Source: Neptuniibacter pectenicola (GTDB lineage: Bacteria; Pseudomonadota; Gammaproteobacteria; Pseudomonadales; Balneatricaceae). From it: DNA of 64,000 bases. This document shows, in pieces, positions 8,373 through 17,026 of the stretch. Position 1 is the stretch's first letter, and every line of letters starts with the position of its first letter. The stretch is from positions 62,001-126,000 of the forward strand of contig NZ_LUTS01000005.1 of NCBI RefSeq assembly GCF_001597735.1, read 5' to 3'. The notes beneath the pieces were generated by a model. The model was not told the DNA's origin. It made no database searches and saw nothing but the letters and a program-made list of their open reading frames with translations. Both the position numbers and the translations under genes were made by a program.

Positions 8373-8892
8373 GATGCTTGTCCTTTAGATTCACGTAATT
8401 AGAGGCGCTATAACTGAAAAAAGTGCGTTCTTTTTCTGTTAAGGGACGCTGTTGTTTGGCGGGGCGACCGACATAAAGGTAGCCGCTTTCTAACGTTTTA
8501 CCGGGCGGAACAAGGGTGCCTGCGCCGATAATCACTTCATCTTCTACCACCGCGCCATCCATAATCATGGCGCCCATGCCGACCAGTACTTTATTGCCGA
8601 TAGTGCAGCCGTGTAGCATCGCTTGGTGGCCGATGGTGACATCAGAACCGATGATAAGCGGGTAACCGTCAGGGTTATAAGGGCCTGCATGAGTAATATG
8701 TAACACGGAACCATCTTGCACACTGGTGCGATCGCCTATGCTGATACGGTGCATATCGCCGCGAATGACCGTAAGTGGCCACACTGAAACATCATCACCT
8801 AACGTTACATCACCCAGCACGACCGCCGTTGGATCGACAAATACACGCTCCCCAAGTTTAGGTGTCATGCCTTGATAGGTACGGATTTTCAT
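8347..8892 (-). CDS. Gamma-carbonic anhydrase family protein (YrdA-like hexapeptide-repeat protein)
   Basis: 181 residues, the usual length for YrdA/PaaY-type left-handed beta-helix proteins. Hexapeptide turns are visible (VFVDPTAVVLGDVTLGDDVSVWPL, then GDMHRISIGDRTSVQDGSVLH), and the three zinc-ligand histidines of the family can be placed in LHITHAGP, IGHQAMLHGC and the HGCTIGN turn. These trimeric enzymes bind zinc at subunit interfaces; many YrdA members have weak or no measured carbonic anhydrase activity, so the substrate is uncertain. The gene is divergent from prlC and is followed by the overlapping lipoprotein gene. Confidence 0.92.
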   Translation of the reverse strand: MKIRTYQGMTPKLGERVFVDPTAVVLGDVTLGDDVSVWPLTVIRGDMHRISIGDRTSVQDGSVLHITHAGPYNPDGYPLIIGSDVTIGHQAMLHGCTIGNKVLVGMGAMIMDGAVVEDEVIIGAGTLVPPGKTLESGYLYVGRPAKQQRPLTEKERTFFSYSASNYVNLKDKHLEEDYANL

Positions 8893-9028
8893 ATTTTATT
8901 ACTCGAATAAGGGGTAAAAAAACCATTATGACAAAATTACGGGTGTAAGTTTAAATAGAATTGTAATTGAAAAATTAATTTTTGATCCCATTAAAGAGGT
9001 ATTACCCCTCTCTTCAGGAGCATATTAG

Positions 9029-11071
9029 ATGAGCAACCCAATGCTTGAGCCGCAGTTATTACCTGCTTTTAGTTCGATTAAACCTAATCATATCGAAGCA
9101 GCGATTGATCAATTATTGGCGGATAGCCGGGCAGAGGTTGAACGTATTTTAAGCTCAATGACATCACCCACATGGGACAGTTTAGTCGCCCCGATGGAAG
9201 AGATGAATGACCGTTTAGCTAAAGCATGGTCGCCGGTCTCTCATATGAATGCGGTGGTTAATACGGATGAGTTGAGAGACGCTTATAACGCCTGTTTACC
9301 TAAGTTGTCTCAATACTGGACAGAGATGGGGCAGAATCAAGCGCTGTACCAAGCGTTCAATGATTTTGCAGAGAGTGACAACTTTAAACAGTTAGATGAG
9401 GCTAAGCAGAAGGTCGTCACTAATACCCTAAGGGATTTTCGTCTATCTGGTATCGCGTTAAATGGTGATGGCCAAAAACGCTATGCAGAGCTACAACAGA
9501 AGCTCTCAGAACTAACGACGAAGTTCTCCGAGAATGTTTTAGATGCCAGTAACGCATGGAACAAGCTACTTAGCGACGAAAGCGAGTTGGCGGGTTTGCC
9601 GCCGATGGCGTTAGCTGCGGCCAAGCAGATGGCTGAAGCAAAAGGGTTGGACGGGTGGTTAGTCACCTTAGATTTTCCCTCTTACCTGCCGACGATTACG
9701 TATGCGGACAATCGCGAGCTACGTAAAGAGGTGTATACCGCCTTTGCGACACGGGCATCAGATCAGGGGCCAGGTGAAGGCAAATGGGATAATTCATCTG
9801 TGATGACGCAGATTCTTGAGCTGCGTTTAGAGTTGGCGAAATTATTGGGGTTCAATAATTACGCGGAATACTCCCTTGCCACGAAAATGGCCGAAACAAC
9901 CGATCAGGTTGTACAGTTTTTGAACGATTTGGCAGAGAAAAGTTTACCGGTAGCTAAGCAAGACTATCAGCAGCTTTGCGATTTTGCTAAAGAGGAGTTC
10001 GGGGTTGAGGACCTGCAAGCATGGGACCTTGCTTACTTTAGTGAAAAACTGAAGCAGGCTAAATACGCTATTTCTGAAGAGCAGATTCGCCCTTACTTCC
10101 CCCTTCCTAAAGTGTTGAATGGCCTATTTACGGTCGCAGGAAAACTGTTTGATATTGAGATCAGTGAGGTGGATGAGTTTGACCGTTGGCATAAAGATGC
10201 ACGGTTGTTTGAGATTCGCCGTCAAGGGGAGGTGATTGCACGTTTCTTCTTAGACCTTTATGCCCGTGAAAAGAAACGGGGCGGCGCTTGGATGGATGAT
10301 TGTCGTGTACGTCGCCGCTTAGCGGACGGTACGCTTCAGCTTCCCGTTGCGTATTTAGTGTGTAATTTTAGTTCGCCGGTGGGGGATGATCCTGCTTTAT
10401 TGACCCACAACGAAGTCACCACCATGTTCCATGAATTTGGTCACGGTTTACACCACATGCTGACTCAGATCGAATCGGCTGATGTGAGTGGTATTAATGG
10501 GGTTGCTTGGGACGCTGTTGAGTTGCCAAGTCAGTTCTTAGAAAACTGGTGTTATGAGCCTGAAGCATTGGCGCTAATCTCCGGGCACTATCAGACGGGT
10601 GAAACCTTACCCCGTGCCTTATTAGACAAAATGTTGGCAGCGCGTAACTTTCAATCCGGTATGATGATGGTGCGTCAGCTTGAGTTTTCACTCTTCGATT
10701 TCTGTTTGCACCGTGACTACGAGCCTGGTGTAACCGATGTGCAGAGCTACTTAAATGATATTCGTAGTCGCGTAGCGGTCATTACGCCACCTGAATTTAA
10801 TCGTTTCCAGCACAGTTTTAGTCATATTTTTGCCGGTGGGTATGCCGCAGGATATTACAGCTACAAGTGGGCGGAAGTGCTCTCAGCCGATGCGTTCTCT
10901 CGGTTTGAAGAGGAGGGTGTGTTTAGTGAATCTGCAGGTAATGATTTCCGTCAGCACATTTTAGAGATGGGTGGGTCCCGTGAGCCGATGGAGCTGTTTG
11001 TCGCTTTCCGTGGGCGCGAGCCGCAAGTTGATGCACTGCTTCGCCATTGCGGTATCCAAACCGCAGCTTAG
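9029..11071 (+). CDS. prlC: Oligopeptidase A (M3 family metallopeptidase)
   Basis: 680 residues, the normal length for PrlC/OpdA. The zinc-binding HEFGH lies at residues 468-472 (HEFGHGLHHM), with the third ligand glutamate expected in the following AWDAVELPSQFLENW. C-terminal M3 signatures such as FSHIFAGGYAAGYYSYKWAEVLSAD are intact. The enzyme cleaves short peptides in the cytoplasm, including released signal peptides. The ATG is preceded by TCAGGAG. A short hairpin (11092-11110) and then yheV follow, the same prlC-yheV order as in many gammaproteobacteria. Confidence 0.97.
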   Translation: MSNPMLEPQLLPAFSSIKPNHIEAAIDQLLADSRAEVERILSSMTSPTWDSLVAPMEEMNDRLAKAWSPVSHMNAVVNTDELRDAYNACLPKLSQYWTEMGQNQALYQAFNDFAESDNFKQLDEAKQKVVTNTLRDFRLSGIALNGDGQKRYAELQQKLSELTTKFSENVLDASNAWNKLLSDESELAGLPPMALAAAKQMAEAKGLDGWLVTLDFPSYLPTITYADNRELRKEVYTAFATRASDQGPGEGKWDNSSVMTQILELRLELAKLLGFNNYAEYSLATKMAETTDQVVQFLNDLAEKSLPVAKQDYQQLCDFAKEEFGVEDLQAWDLAYFSEKLKQAKYAISEEQIRPYFPLPKVLNGLFTVAGKLFDIEISEVDEFDRWHKDARLFEIRRQGEVIARFFLDLYAREKKRGGAWMDDCRVRRRLADGTLQLPVAYLVCNFSSPVGDDPALLTHNEVTTMFHEFGHGLHHMLTQIESADVSGINGVAWDAVELPSQFLENWCYEPEALALISGHYQTGETLPRALLDKMLAARNFQSGMMMVRQLEFSLFDFCLHRDYEPGVTDVQSYLNDIRSRVAVITPPEFNRFQHSFSHIFAGGYAAGYYSYKWAEVLSADAFSRFEEEGVFSESAGNDFRQHILEMGGSREPMELFVAFRGREPQVDALLRHCGIQTAA

Positions 11072-11140
11072 AACCCTAAAAAGGTAAGGGGCCTTTCCGG
11101 TCGCTTACCTGCACCGACAAGGTGAGTTAGAGATAAAATT

Positions 11141-11404
11141 ATGAGCATTATAAAACGATTTATTGCCGGCGCCGTTTGTCCCCGTTGTGGTGAAATGGAC
11201 TGTATCCGCACCTTTCGAGATGAAGAGCGGGAGTATAAAGAGTGTATCCGCTGTGATTATGAGGAATCGATGCGGCTTGATGGTGCACCTGAGATTGAGG
11301 AGTTAGAAACGCGGGTGAATCGAGAAAATGGACCTGAAATTGAAGAGGGCGCGCAACCCTTACTGTTTACGGTTAACCCCAGTGCGGGTCGAAAGGACCA
11401 CTAA
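11141..11404 (+). CDS. yheV: YheV family putative zinc ribbon protein
   Basis: 87 residues. Two CxxC pairs, CPRCGEMDCIR and CIRCDYEES, form a zinc-ribbon-like N-terminal half, followed by an acidic tail (EIEELETRVNRENG). YheV-type proteins are small, function unknown, and commonly sit directly downstream of prlC, as here (69 bases). A terminator-like stem follows at 11417. Confidence 0.92.
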   Translation: MSIIKRFIAGAVCPRCGEMDCIRTFRDEEREYKECIRCDYEESMRLDGAPEIEELETRVNRENGPEIEEGAQPLLFTVNPSAGRKDH

Positions 11405-11416
11405 TCCGCTCTAGGC

Positions 11417-11450
11417 ATAATACCGCGTCGATTGGATACGGTATTATTTT
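11417..11450. terminator. Terminator between yheV and sugar-dehydrogenase-like gene
   Basis: Nine-bp arms ATAATACCG (11417-11425) and CGGTATTAT (11439-11447) followed on the + strand by TTTA. It separates convergent genes and overlaps the last codons of the minus-strand gene, so it probably ends yheV transcription and may work both ways. Confidence 0.7.
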
Positions 11451-12541
11451 ATGCTCGGTGGCTTGTCCTTAGACAGGCGATAAATGACACCCGCATAATC
11501 ATCGGATATCAGCAAACTCCCATCGTTATCCTCAATAATGTCATTAGGTCGCCCCCAGTGATTTTCATTATTGAGCCACCCGCTCACAAACGGCTTGTGA
11601 CTTACCACCTTGTTGTCTTTTATCTCTAAGGCTACCACGCGATAACCTACTTTCTGGCTACTATTCCATGAGCCGTGCTCAGCAATATAGAGGGTGTGCT
11701 GATGCGCATTAGAGCTATGTGTTGAGAACGTCATGCCTAAAGGTGCGACATGGGCTCCTAGCTTGTAGGTGGCGGGTTTGTAGCTGTATTTATGCTTATT
11801 GGCATACTGTGCACTACCGTAATGGGGATCGGGCAAGCCTTGGGCATGAAAAAATGGATAACCAAAATGTTCGCCCTCCCGCTCTACATGGTTAAGCTCA
11901 TCGGAAGGAAGGTAGTCACCTAAGTGATCACGGCCATTGTCGGTAAACCACAGCTGTTGGCTTTTAGGGTGCCAAGCGAAACCAACACTATTACGAACAC
12001 CGTTTGCAACGGACGTGACCTGCTTATCGCTATCGAGCTTCATCAGGGATGCAAACGGCGGTTTAGGTAAGCAGATATTACAGGGGGCGCCAATATTGAA
12101 GTAAAGCGCCCCGTCAGGGCCAAACTTCAGGTACTTCCAACCATGATAAGTACTGTCGGGTAGCGCGTCGTAGTACACCTCAGGGTTGGGTAAGAGGTAA
12201 GGAACTAATGGCAGGATATTTTTGTATCTGAGGATGCGGGAAATCTCTGCTACATAGAGATCATTTCCCTTTATGGCGATGCCGCTGGGCATATTGAGCT
12301 TATTGGCGATGACGACGGTTTGCTCATAAATGCCATCGTTGTTTTTATCAATAAACCCATACACTTTTCCTGCTCGACGGCTGCCAGCAAAAAGGGTTCC
12401 ATCCTTTCCGAGTGCCAGCTGACGAACATTGGGCGCTTTAGCTACAACCTCTATCCTGTATGACGGCGGTAGCGTTAATGTATCAAGCGGTAGATCGGTT
12501 GTGCCCGAAGCCGAGATCAGTACAGCCAGTAAAGAGGTCAT
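11444..12541 (-). CDS. PQQ-dependent glucose dehydrogenase-like (GDSL/Asd beta-propeller) protein
   Basis: 365 residues from the ATG at 12541, which overlaps the MATE gene stop codon by one base (TGATG) and has GGATGGA upstream; an in-frame ATG at 12553 is the alternative. A weak signal peptide precedes a six-bladed propeller with repeats typical of soluble aldose sugar dehydrogenases: RQLALGKDGTLFAGSR, GIAIKGNDLYVAEIS, FGPDGALYFNIGAPCN, FAWHPKSQQLWFTDNGRDH, YIAEHGSWN, GRPNDIIEDNDGSLLISDD. Family members oxidise sugars with PQQ in the periplasm, but many of this type are uncharacterised and PQQ use cannot be read from the sequence. It is the last gene of the zur-znuCB-MATE chain. Confidence 0.8.
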   Translation of the reverse strand: MTSLLAVLISASGTTDLPLDTLTLPPSYRIEVVAKAPNVRQLALGKDGTLFAGSRRAGKVYGFIDKNNDGIYEQTVVIANKLNMPSGIAIKGNDLYVAEISRILRYKNILPLVPYLLPNPEVYYDALPDSTYHGWKYLKFGPDGALYFNIGAPCNICLPKPPFASLMKLDSDKQVTSVANGVRNSVGFAWHPKSQQLWFTDNGRDHLGDYLPSDELNHVEREGEHFGYPFFHAQGLPDPHYGSAQYANKHKYSYKPATYKLGAHVAPLGMTFSTHSSNAHQHTLYIAEHGSWNSSQKVGYRVVALEIKDNKVVSHKPFVSGWLNNENHWGRPNDIIEDNDGSLLISDDYAGVIYRLSKDKPPSIK

Positions 12542-13884
12542 CAATCCATCCAACGTTTATGTTTACATAGACTCCAATAAACATAGCCCCCAGACAGGGC
12601 TCTTGCCACAAAAATGGCAATAAAAGAGAACCATAACCCTTGGTTTCCATAGTCTTGTGTTAGCCACCAAAGGGGTAAAAATACGATAAAAACAGAAAAA
12701 AGCATCGTATTTTGCATCGCTTTAAATTGCGTCGCGCCCACAAAAATTCCATCCAGGAGAAAGCTCCAGACACCGATCAATGGCAGCGCGATGATCCAAG
12801 GAAGGTACGCTTTTGCGGTTGTGCGTACGGTTTCAATATCGGTAAGTAGGTTGATAATGAGATCGCCAGCCAGCCAGAACGCCAATGAAAGTAGGGCGGC
12901 TGTACCTACAGACCAGCTTAAGGCGCTGACCAGTGATTGGTAGAATGTGGCTAACTTTTTAGCCCCGATATACTTGCCTGAAAGGGCTTCTGTTGCGTGG
13001 GCAAAACCATCTAGCCAGTTAGAGATTAATAATAAGAAGTTAAGTAAAACCGCATTGGCTGAGAGAATATCCGTACCTTGTTTTGCGCCTTGGGCGGTAA
13101 AAAAGGCAATGGAACCTAAAATACAGAGTGTACGAATAAAGAGATAACGGTTTACCGCAATCAAATTAATGTAATCACTGAGCCGTTTTAGGCAGGCGAT
13201 CTCAAGCTGAGAGGAAACATGCTTGAGGTGTCTTTTGGCTAAATAAAGGCCAAGTATTAGTGCGAAATATTCAGAAAAAACGGTGGCCGCCGCCACCCCA
13301 TCCGCATGCATACCTAAGCCATAGACCGCGAGGATATCCAACAGCATATTGATGATGTTGGTGACTAATAATAAGAGCAGTGGAATACGGGTGTTTTGGT
13401 TGCCGACAAACCAGCCCAGTAGGGCGTAATTACATAAGACGGCAGGCGCCCCTAGGATACGGATTTCACTGTATTTTAAGGCTTCGGTTGTCACAATTGG
13501 CTCGGCATCCATGAGTGATAAGGCGAGGCTGATGATTGGGGTGCGAAATAATAGAATCAGCAGTCCTATTGCGGTGGCCAGTATGAGCGACTGTGCAAGC
13601 AGTTGGCGATTTAAGGCGCCATTATCGTCCCCCAGCGCTTGGGCGGTCATGCCCGTGGTGCCCATGCGTAAAAAGCCAAATGCCCAGTACAGCACGGAGA
13701 AGATCATACTGCCCACAGCCACCGCACCTAGGTGATGACTTTCGGGCAGATGGCCAATAACGGCGGTATCCACCAAACCTAATAGGGGAACCGTGATATT
13801 GGATAGCATAAGGGGCCAAGCCAACGCCCATACTTGCTGATGGCGTTGGCGATCTGGCCAATATTTAGTCAGTGCGGTGATCAT
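12541..13884 (-). CDS. MATE family efflux transporter (DinF-like)
   Basis: 447 residues with about 12 membrane segments. The N-terminal half shows the MATE layout WALAWPLMLSNITVPLLGLVD (residues ~19-39; positions include the conserved TVPL...DTAVIGHL), and the second half repeats it. The subfamily resembles DinF rather than NorM. MATE proteins export cationic drugs or metabolites using H+ or Na+ gradients. Its ATG overlaps the znuB stop (ATGA), so it appears to be translated as part of the zinc operon. The link to zinc is otherwise unexplained. Confidence 0.9.
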   Translation of the reverse strand: MITALTKYWPDRQRHQQVWALAWPLMLSNITVPLLGLVDTAVIGHLPESHHLGAVAVGSMIFSVLYWAFGFLRMGTTGMTAQALGDDNGALNRQLLAQSLILATAIGLLILLFRTPIISLALSLMDAEPIVTTEALKYSEIRILGAPAVLCNYALLGWFVGNQNTRIPLLLLLVTNIINMLLDILAVYGLGMHADGVAAATVFSEYFALILGLYLAKRHLKHVSSQLEIACLKRLSDYINLIAVNRYLFIRTLCILGSIAFFTAQGAKQGTDILSANAVLLNFLLLISNWLDGFAHATEALSGKYIGAKKLATFYQSLVSALSWSVGTAALLSLAFWLAGDLIINLLTDIETVRTTAKAYLPWIIALPLIGVWSFLLDGIFVGATQFKAMQNTMLFSVFIVFLPLWWLTQDYGNQGLWFSFIAIFVARALSGGYVYWSLCKHKRWMD

Positions 13885-14669
13885 GCCTGCTGTTTGGTCG
13901 GCAGACTATAAAGGGCGATAAAGATCGCCAGCGAGGCAACAACAACGGAAGGACCCGCGGGGGTATCAAAATGCCATGACAGCGTAATACCACCGATAAT
14001 AGAAAGGCAGCCAATAATACCGGCACCTACAGCCATCTGTTCGGGGGTACGCGCCAAGCGCCGTGCGGCCGCTGCGGGAATAATAAGCAACGAGGTAATC
14101 AGCAATAAGCCAACGATCTTCATCGCGATGGCAATGACGATGGCAATTAAGAGCATCAAAATTAAGCGTGTTGCGGGTACGTTGACCCCTTCTACATGGG
14201 CGAGTTCTTCATTGATCGTGATGGCAAGCAGAGGCTGCCAGAGCAGCTTTAACAGCAGTAAAACGCCGAAGCCGCCGCCGTATATCCAGAAGAGATCTTG
14301 CGGGCTTACGGCTAAGAGATCACCAAAAAGATACGACATTAAATCAACGCGAATCTCTAATAGGGCAACGGCGACTAAGCCGAGCGACAAGGCGCTATGG
14401 GCCATAATACCCAGCAGTGTGTCCGTCGCCACCATACGTTGACGCTGTAAGGTCACGAGGGAAACAGCAAGGCCTACACAGCAGATGATCACCGCTAAGT
14501 TAAGGTTGATATCGAGTAGAAAACCAATGGATACGCCAAGCAGGGCCGAATGGGCAAGGGTGTCACCAAAGTAAGCCATGCGCCGCCAAACGACAAAAGA
14601 ACCAAGAGGTCCAGCCACGGTCGCAACGCCTAAACCGCCAAGTAGGGCGAAGATCAGAAAATCAGGCAT
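13881..14669 (-). CDS. znuB: Zinc ABC transporter permease ZnuB
   Basis: 262 residues from the ATG at 14669, which overlaps the znuC stop by one base (TAATG) and has AAAGGG 8 bases upstream; a GTG nine bases earlier is less likely. It is a hydrophobic ABC-3 family permease with about 8 membrane segments. Family landmarks are AYFGDTLAHSALLGVSIGF near residues 31-49 and the coupling region FGDLLAVSPQD. It forms the inner-membrane channel for zinc delivered by ZnuA and energised by ZnuC. Repression by Zur is expected from the operator in front of zur. Confidence 0.96.
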   Translation of the reverse strand: MPDFLIFALLGGLGVATVAGPLGSFVVWRRMAYFGDTLAHSALLGVSIGFLLDINLNLAVIICCVGLAVSLVTLQRQRMVATDTLLGIMAHSALSLGLVAVALLEIRVDLMSYLFGDLLAVSPQDLFWIYGGGFGVLLLLKLLWQPLLAITINEELAHVEGVNVPATRLILMLLIAIVIAIAMKIVGLLLITSLLIIPAAAARRLARTPEQMAVGAGIIGCLSIIGGITLSWHFDTPAGPSVVVASLAIFIALYSLPTKQQA

Positions 14670-15466
14670 TAGCAGCACCCTTTTTTGTTACGAGGGTTAT
14701 GATCACTGGCAGGATCTGGAATCGCGTTTCCCTGTTCATCATGGTTATGATTATGGTGGTGGCTATATACGGCTAATTGCTCGCTACCTTTAATGCCAAA
14801 TAACTCGGTGAAGGAGGGGTCGTTAGTGACATGCTCGGGGTGCCCCGAGCAGCATACATGGTGGTTGATGCAGACAACATGATCGGTAGAGGCCATGACT
14901 AAATGAAGGTCGTGACTGATCATTAACACGCCGCATCCGCGTTCATCGCGTATGCGAGAGATAAGGTTATAGAGTTCTAATTGACCATTAATATCGACCC
15001 CTTGCACCGGCTCATCTAAGACGAGTAAATGGGGATCGCGTAATAGGGCGCGGGCTAACAATACCCGTTGCATCTCTCCGCCGGACAGGTGGTGAATAGA
15101 TTGCTCAAGTAGCAGTGACGCTCCCACGTCGCTTAACACCGCTTTCATCTGTGCCTTGCTACAGTTTTGTGCGGTTTTTAAAAAACGCTCAACGGTGAGT
15201 GGGAAGGTTTTATCTATTTGTAATTTCTGTGGCATATAGCCGATTCGAAGATTACTTTCTTGCCATATGGTGCCACTGTCAGGCTTTAGTAAACCGAGAA
15301 TAAGTCGAACTAAGGTCGTTTTTCCCGCCCCGTTAGGGCCGATTAACGTGGTAATGCAACCTTTATGCAGCTCTGTGCTGATATCTTGCAAAACATGGTT
15401 ACGGCCAAAGTGAAGGTTTACCTTGTTTAACGAAATTAAGGGTTCATGGCGGTGGTGCTGGTTCAT
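14669..15466 (-). CDS. znuC: Zinc ABC transporter ATP-binding protein ZnuC
   Basis: 265 residues from the ATG at 15466, one base of which is shared with the zur stop codon (TAATG); an in-frame ATG at 15487 inside zur is the alternative. The ATPase carries Walker A GPNGAGKTT, signature LSGGEMQRV, Walker B LLVLDEP and the H-loop in LMISHDLHLV. The C-terminus is unusual in being histidine-rich (YSHHHNHNHDEQ) and ending NKKGCC, which could bind metal; similar tails occur in some ZnuC proteins. It powers ZnuB. Confidence 0.96.
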   Translation of the reverse strand: MNQHHRHEPLISLNKVNLHFGRNHVLQDISTELHKGCITTLIGPNGAGKTTLVRLILGLLKPDSGTIWQESNLRIGYMPQKLQIDKTFPLTVERFLKTAQNCSKAQMKAVLSDVGASLLLEQSIHHLSGGEMQRVLLARALLRDPHLLVLDEPVQGVDINGQLELYNLISRIRDERGCGVLMISHDLHLVMASTDHVVCINHHVCCSGHPEHVTNDPSFTELFGIKGSEQLAVYSHHHNHNHDEQGNAIPDPASDHNPRNKKGCC

Positions 15467-15966
15467 TATGGGTTTTCTCGTTGGCATTCAGGGCAGATGC
15501 CTAGTACTTCTATGGATTGTTCTTTAGGTATAAACCCAAGCTGCTTAGCTTGTGTGTTCACGGCTTTACTTATGTCTGCTGTTTCAATTTCAACCGTATT
15601 GTGACATTGGTTGCAGATTAAAAAAGAACTTTCATGGCTTTCACTGGGGTGTGGACAACCAATAAAGGCATTCAGTAAGGCGATGCGATGGACAAGCCCC
15701 TGTTCCTGTAAAAACTCCAACGCACGGTATACCGTGGGTGGCGCTGAATTGAATCCCGCCTCGGCTAACGAAGGCAGTAACTCATAGGCACCTAAGGGTT
15801 TATGACTTTGCCAGATCGTTTTGAGCACCAGTTCACGAATCGGAGTAAAGCGCAAATTCCGTTCCTCACATAAGTTTCGAGCATCAGATAAAGCATGCTC
15901 TATACAGTCCTTGTGATCATGTTCAGGTCGAAAAGCGAGTTGATATTCAGGCATAAGCGTTATCAT
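15466..15966 (-). CDS. zur: Zinc uptake regulator Zur (Fur family)
   Basis: 166 residues. The N-terminal winged helix (about residues 40-95, LRFTPIRELVLKTIWQSHKPLGAYELL) is followed by a dimer domain with structural-zinc cysteines in CNQCH and CPEC. Position beside znuABC and the shared operator identify it as Zur rather than Fur. With zinc bound it represses zinc-uptake genes. It is the first gene of the leftward operon, and its ATG lies just beside the operator at 15979-15991, so autoregulation is likely. Confidence 0.95.
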   Translation of the reverse strand: MITLMPEYQLAFRPEHDHKDCIEHALSDARNLCEERNLRFTPIRELVLKTIWQSHKPLGAYELLPSLAEAGFNSAPPTVYRALEFLQEQGLVHRIALLNAFIGCPHPSESHESSFLICNQCHNTVEIETADISKAVNTQAKQLGFIPKEQSIEVLGICPECQRENP

Positions 15967-15978
15967 TTGTTGTTTTAT

Positions 15979-15991
15979 GTTATATTATAAC
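15979..15991. promoter_or_regulatory. Putative Zur box between zur and znuA
   Basis: GTTATATTATAAC, symmetric around its central base, starts 13 bases upstream of the zur ATG (minus strand) and lies 28 bases upstream of the preferred znuA ATG. It matches the Zur consensus and is identical to the site in front of the porin at 2560-2572. One site can control both divergent promoters. Confidence 0.85.
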
Positions 15992-16018
15992 GGAAATTAT
16001 CCGAGATGTATTATATCA

Positions 16019-16954
16019 ATGAAAAAGTTAGCTTTTATTATCCTCTTTTTGTTGTCTCCAACACTTATAGCTCAAGAGCGCTTGCAGTTGGTGGCGAGTG
16101 TTAAACCACTTCAGTTAGTTGCGCATGCTATTGTGGCAGATTTAGGGGAGGTTGACCTATTAATTCCACCGGGCGCTTCGCCCCATCATTATGCGTTAAA
16201 GCCGTCCGATATACGTGTTTTACAGAAGGCTGACCTTGTTGTCTGGGTGGGGCCGGACATGGAGCAGTTTTTGGAAAAAACGTTACAGCGATATGATCGA
16301 CCTGTACTTCAGCTCATGAAAAATGATGAAGACGAGCACGAAGTCCATCATGAGGATGAGCATGAAGCGCATCATGAGCATGAGCACCAAGCCTCCCATG
16401 ACGAGGCAGAAGAGGATGATGCCGATCACCACCATCATCATGGCGATGTTGATCCCCATGTATGGATGGATCCTATTTATATGTTAGAGGCAGCGGAGCA
16501 TATTAAAGAGATGCTGCAGGCGCAATTTCCTGAGTTGTCGGACAAGCTAGAAGCGAACTATCAGGCGTTTAAACGCGACCTATTGTTGGCTGACAAGCAG
16601 ATAAAGCAGCAGTTAACGCCTTATCAGAGTAATGGGTTTGTTGTGTTTCACGATGCGTTTTCGCTTTTTGTTGAGCACTATGGTTTAAATCAGCGTGCTT
16701 ATTTCACCGTTGATCCAGCTCAAACACCGGGTGCTAAAAAGCTAGCAAGAATTGAAAGAATACTCAAAGAACCTGATGTTCGTTGTGTCTTTGTTGAGCC
16801 TCAGTTTAAGGCGCCTATTGTTGAGCGTATTGTTGATGATTTACCCGTCAATTTAGGGCGACTTGATCCTTTAGCGATAGATGTTTCGTTGACTGAGGGG
16901 TATGTGGGTTATCTGAGATCATTAGCCAACAGTATTGAAGCCTGCCTTCAGTAA
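16019..16954 (+). CDS. znuA: Zinc ABC transporter substrate-binding protein ZnuA
   Basis: 311 residues from the ATG at 16019 (MKKLAFIILFLLSPTLIA signal peptide). An ATG 42 bases upstream would start within the operator and add residues in front of the signal, so it is unlikely. The A-1 cluster fold shows ligands expected of ZnuA: PPGASPHHY, a long His/Asp/Glu-rich loop (about residues 102-143, HEDEHEAHHEHEHQ and DDADHHHHHGDVDPH), VWMDP, FVVFHDAF and the C-terminal FVEPQFKAP. The loop is thought to capture zinc in the periplasm. It is divergent from zur-znuCB. Confidence 0.96.
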   Translation: MKKLAFIILFLLSPTLIAQERLQLVASVKPLQLVAHAIVADLGEVDLLIPPGASPHHYALKPSDIRVLQKADLVVWVGPDMEQFLEKTLQRYDRPVLQLMKNDEDEHEVHHEDEHEAHHEHEHQASHDEAEEDDADHHHHHGDVDPHVWMDPIYMLEAAEHIKEMLQAQFPELSDKLEANYQAFKRDLLLADKQIKQQLTPYQSNGFVVFHDAFSLFVEHYGLNQRAYFTVDPAQTPGAKKLARIERILKEPDVRCVFVEPQFKAPIVERIVDDLPVNLGRLDPLAIDVSLTEGYVGYLRSLANSIEACLQ

Positions 16955-16967
16955 TTGTTTGTTAAGC

Positions 16968-17000
16968 GCCATCACATGCTTTGTTCATGTGATGGCTTTT
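16968..17000 (+). terminator. Rho-independent terminator after znuA
   Basis: Perfect 11-bp stem GCCATCACATG (16968-16978) / CATGTGATGGC (16986-16996) with a 7-nt loop and TTTT tail, 13 bases after the znuA stop. Confidence 0.9.
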
Positions 17001-17026
17001 CGTTCCGTGAGCTCAGGCTGAGGCTT

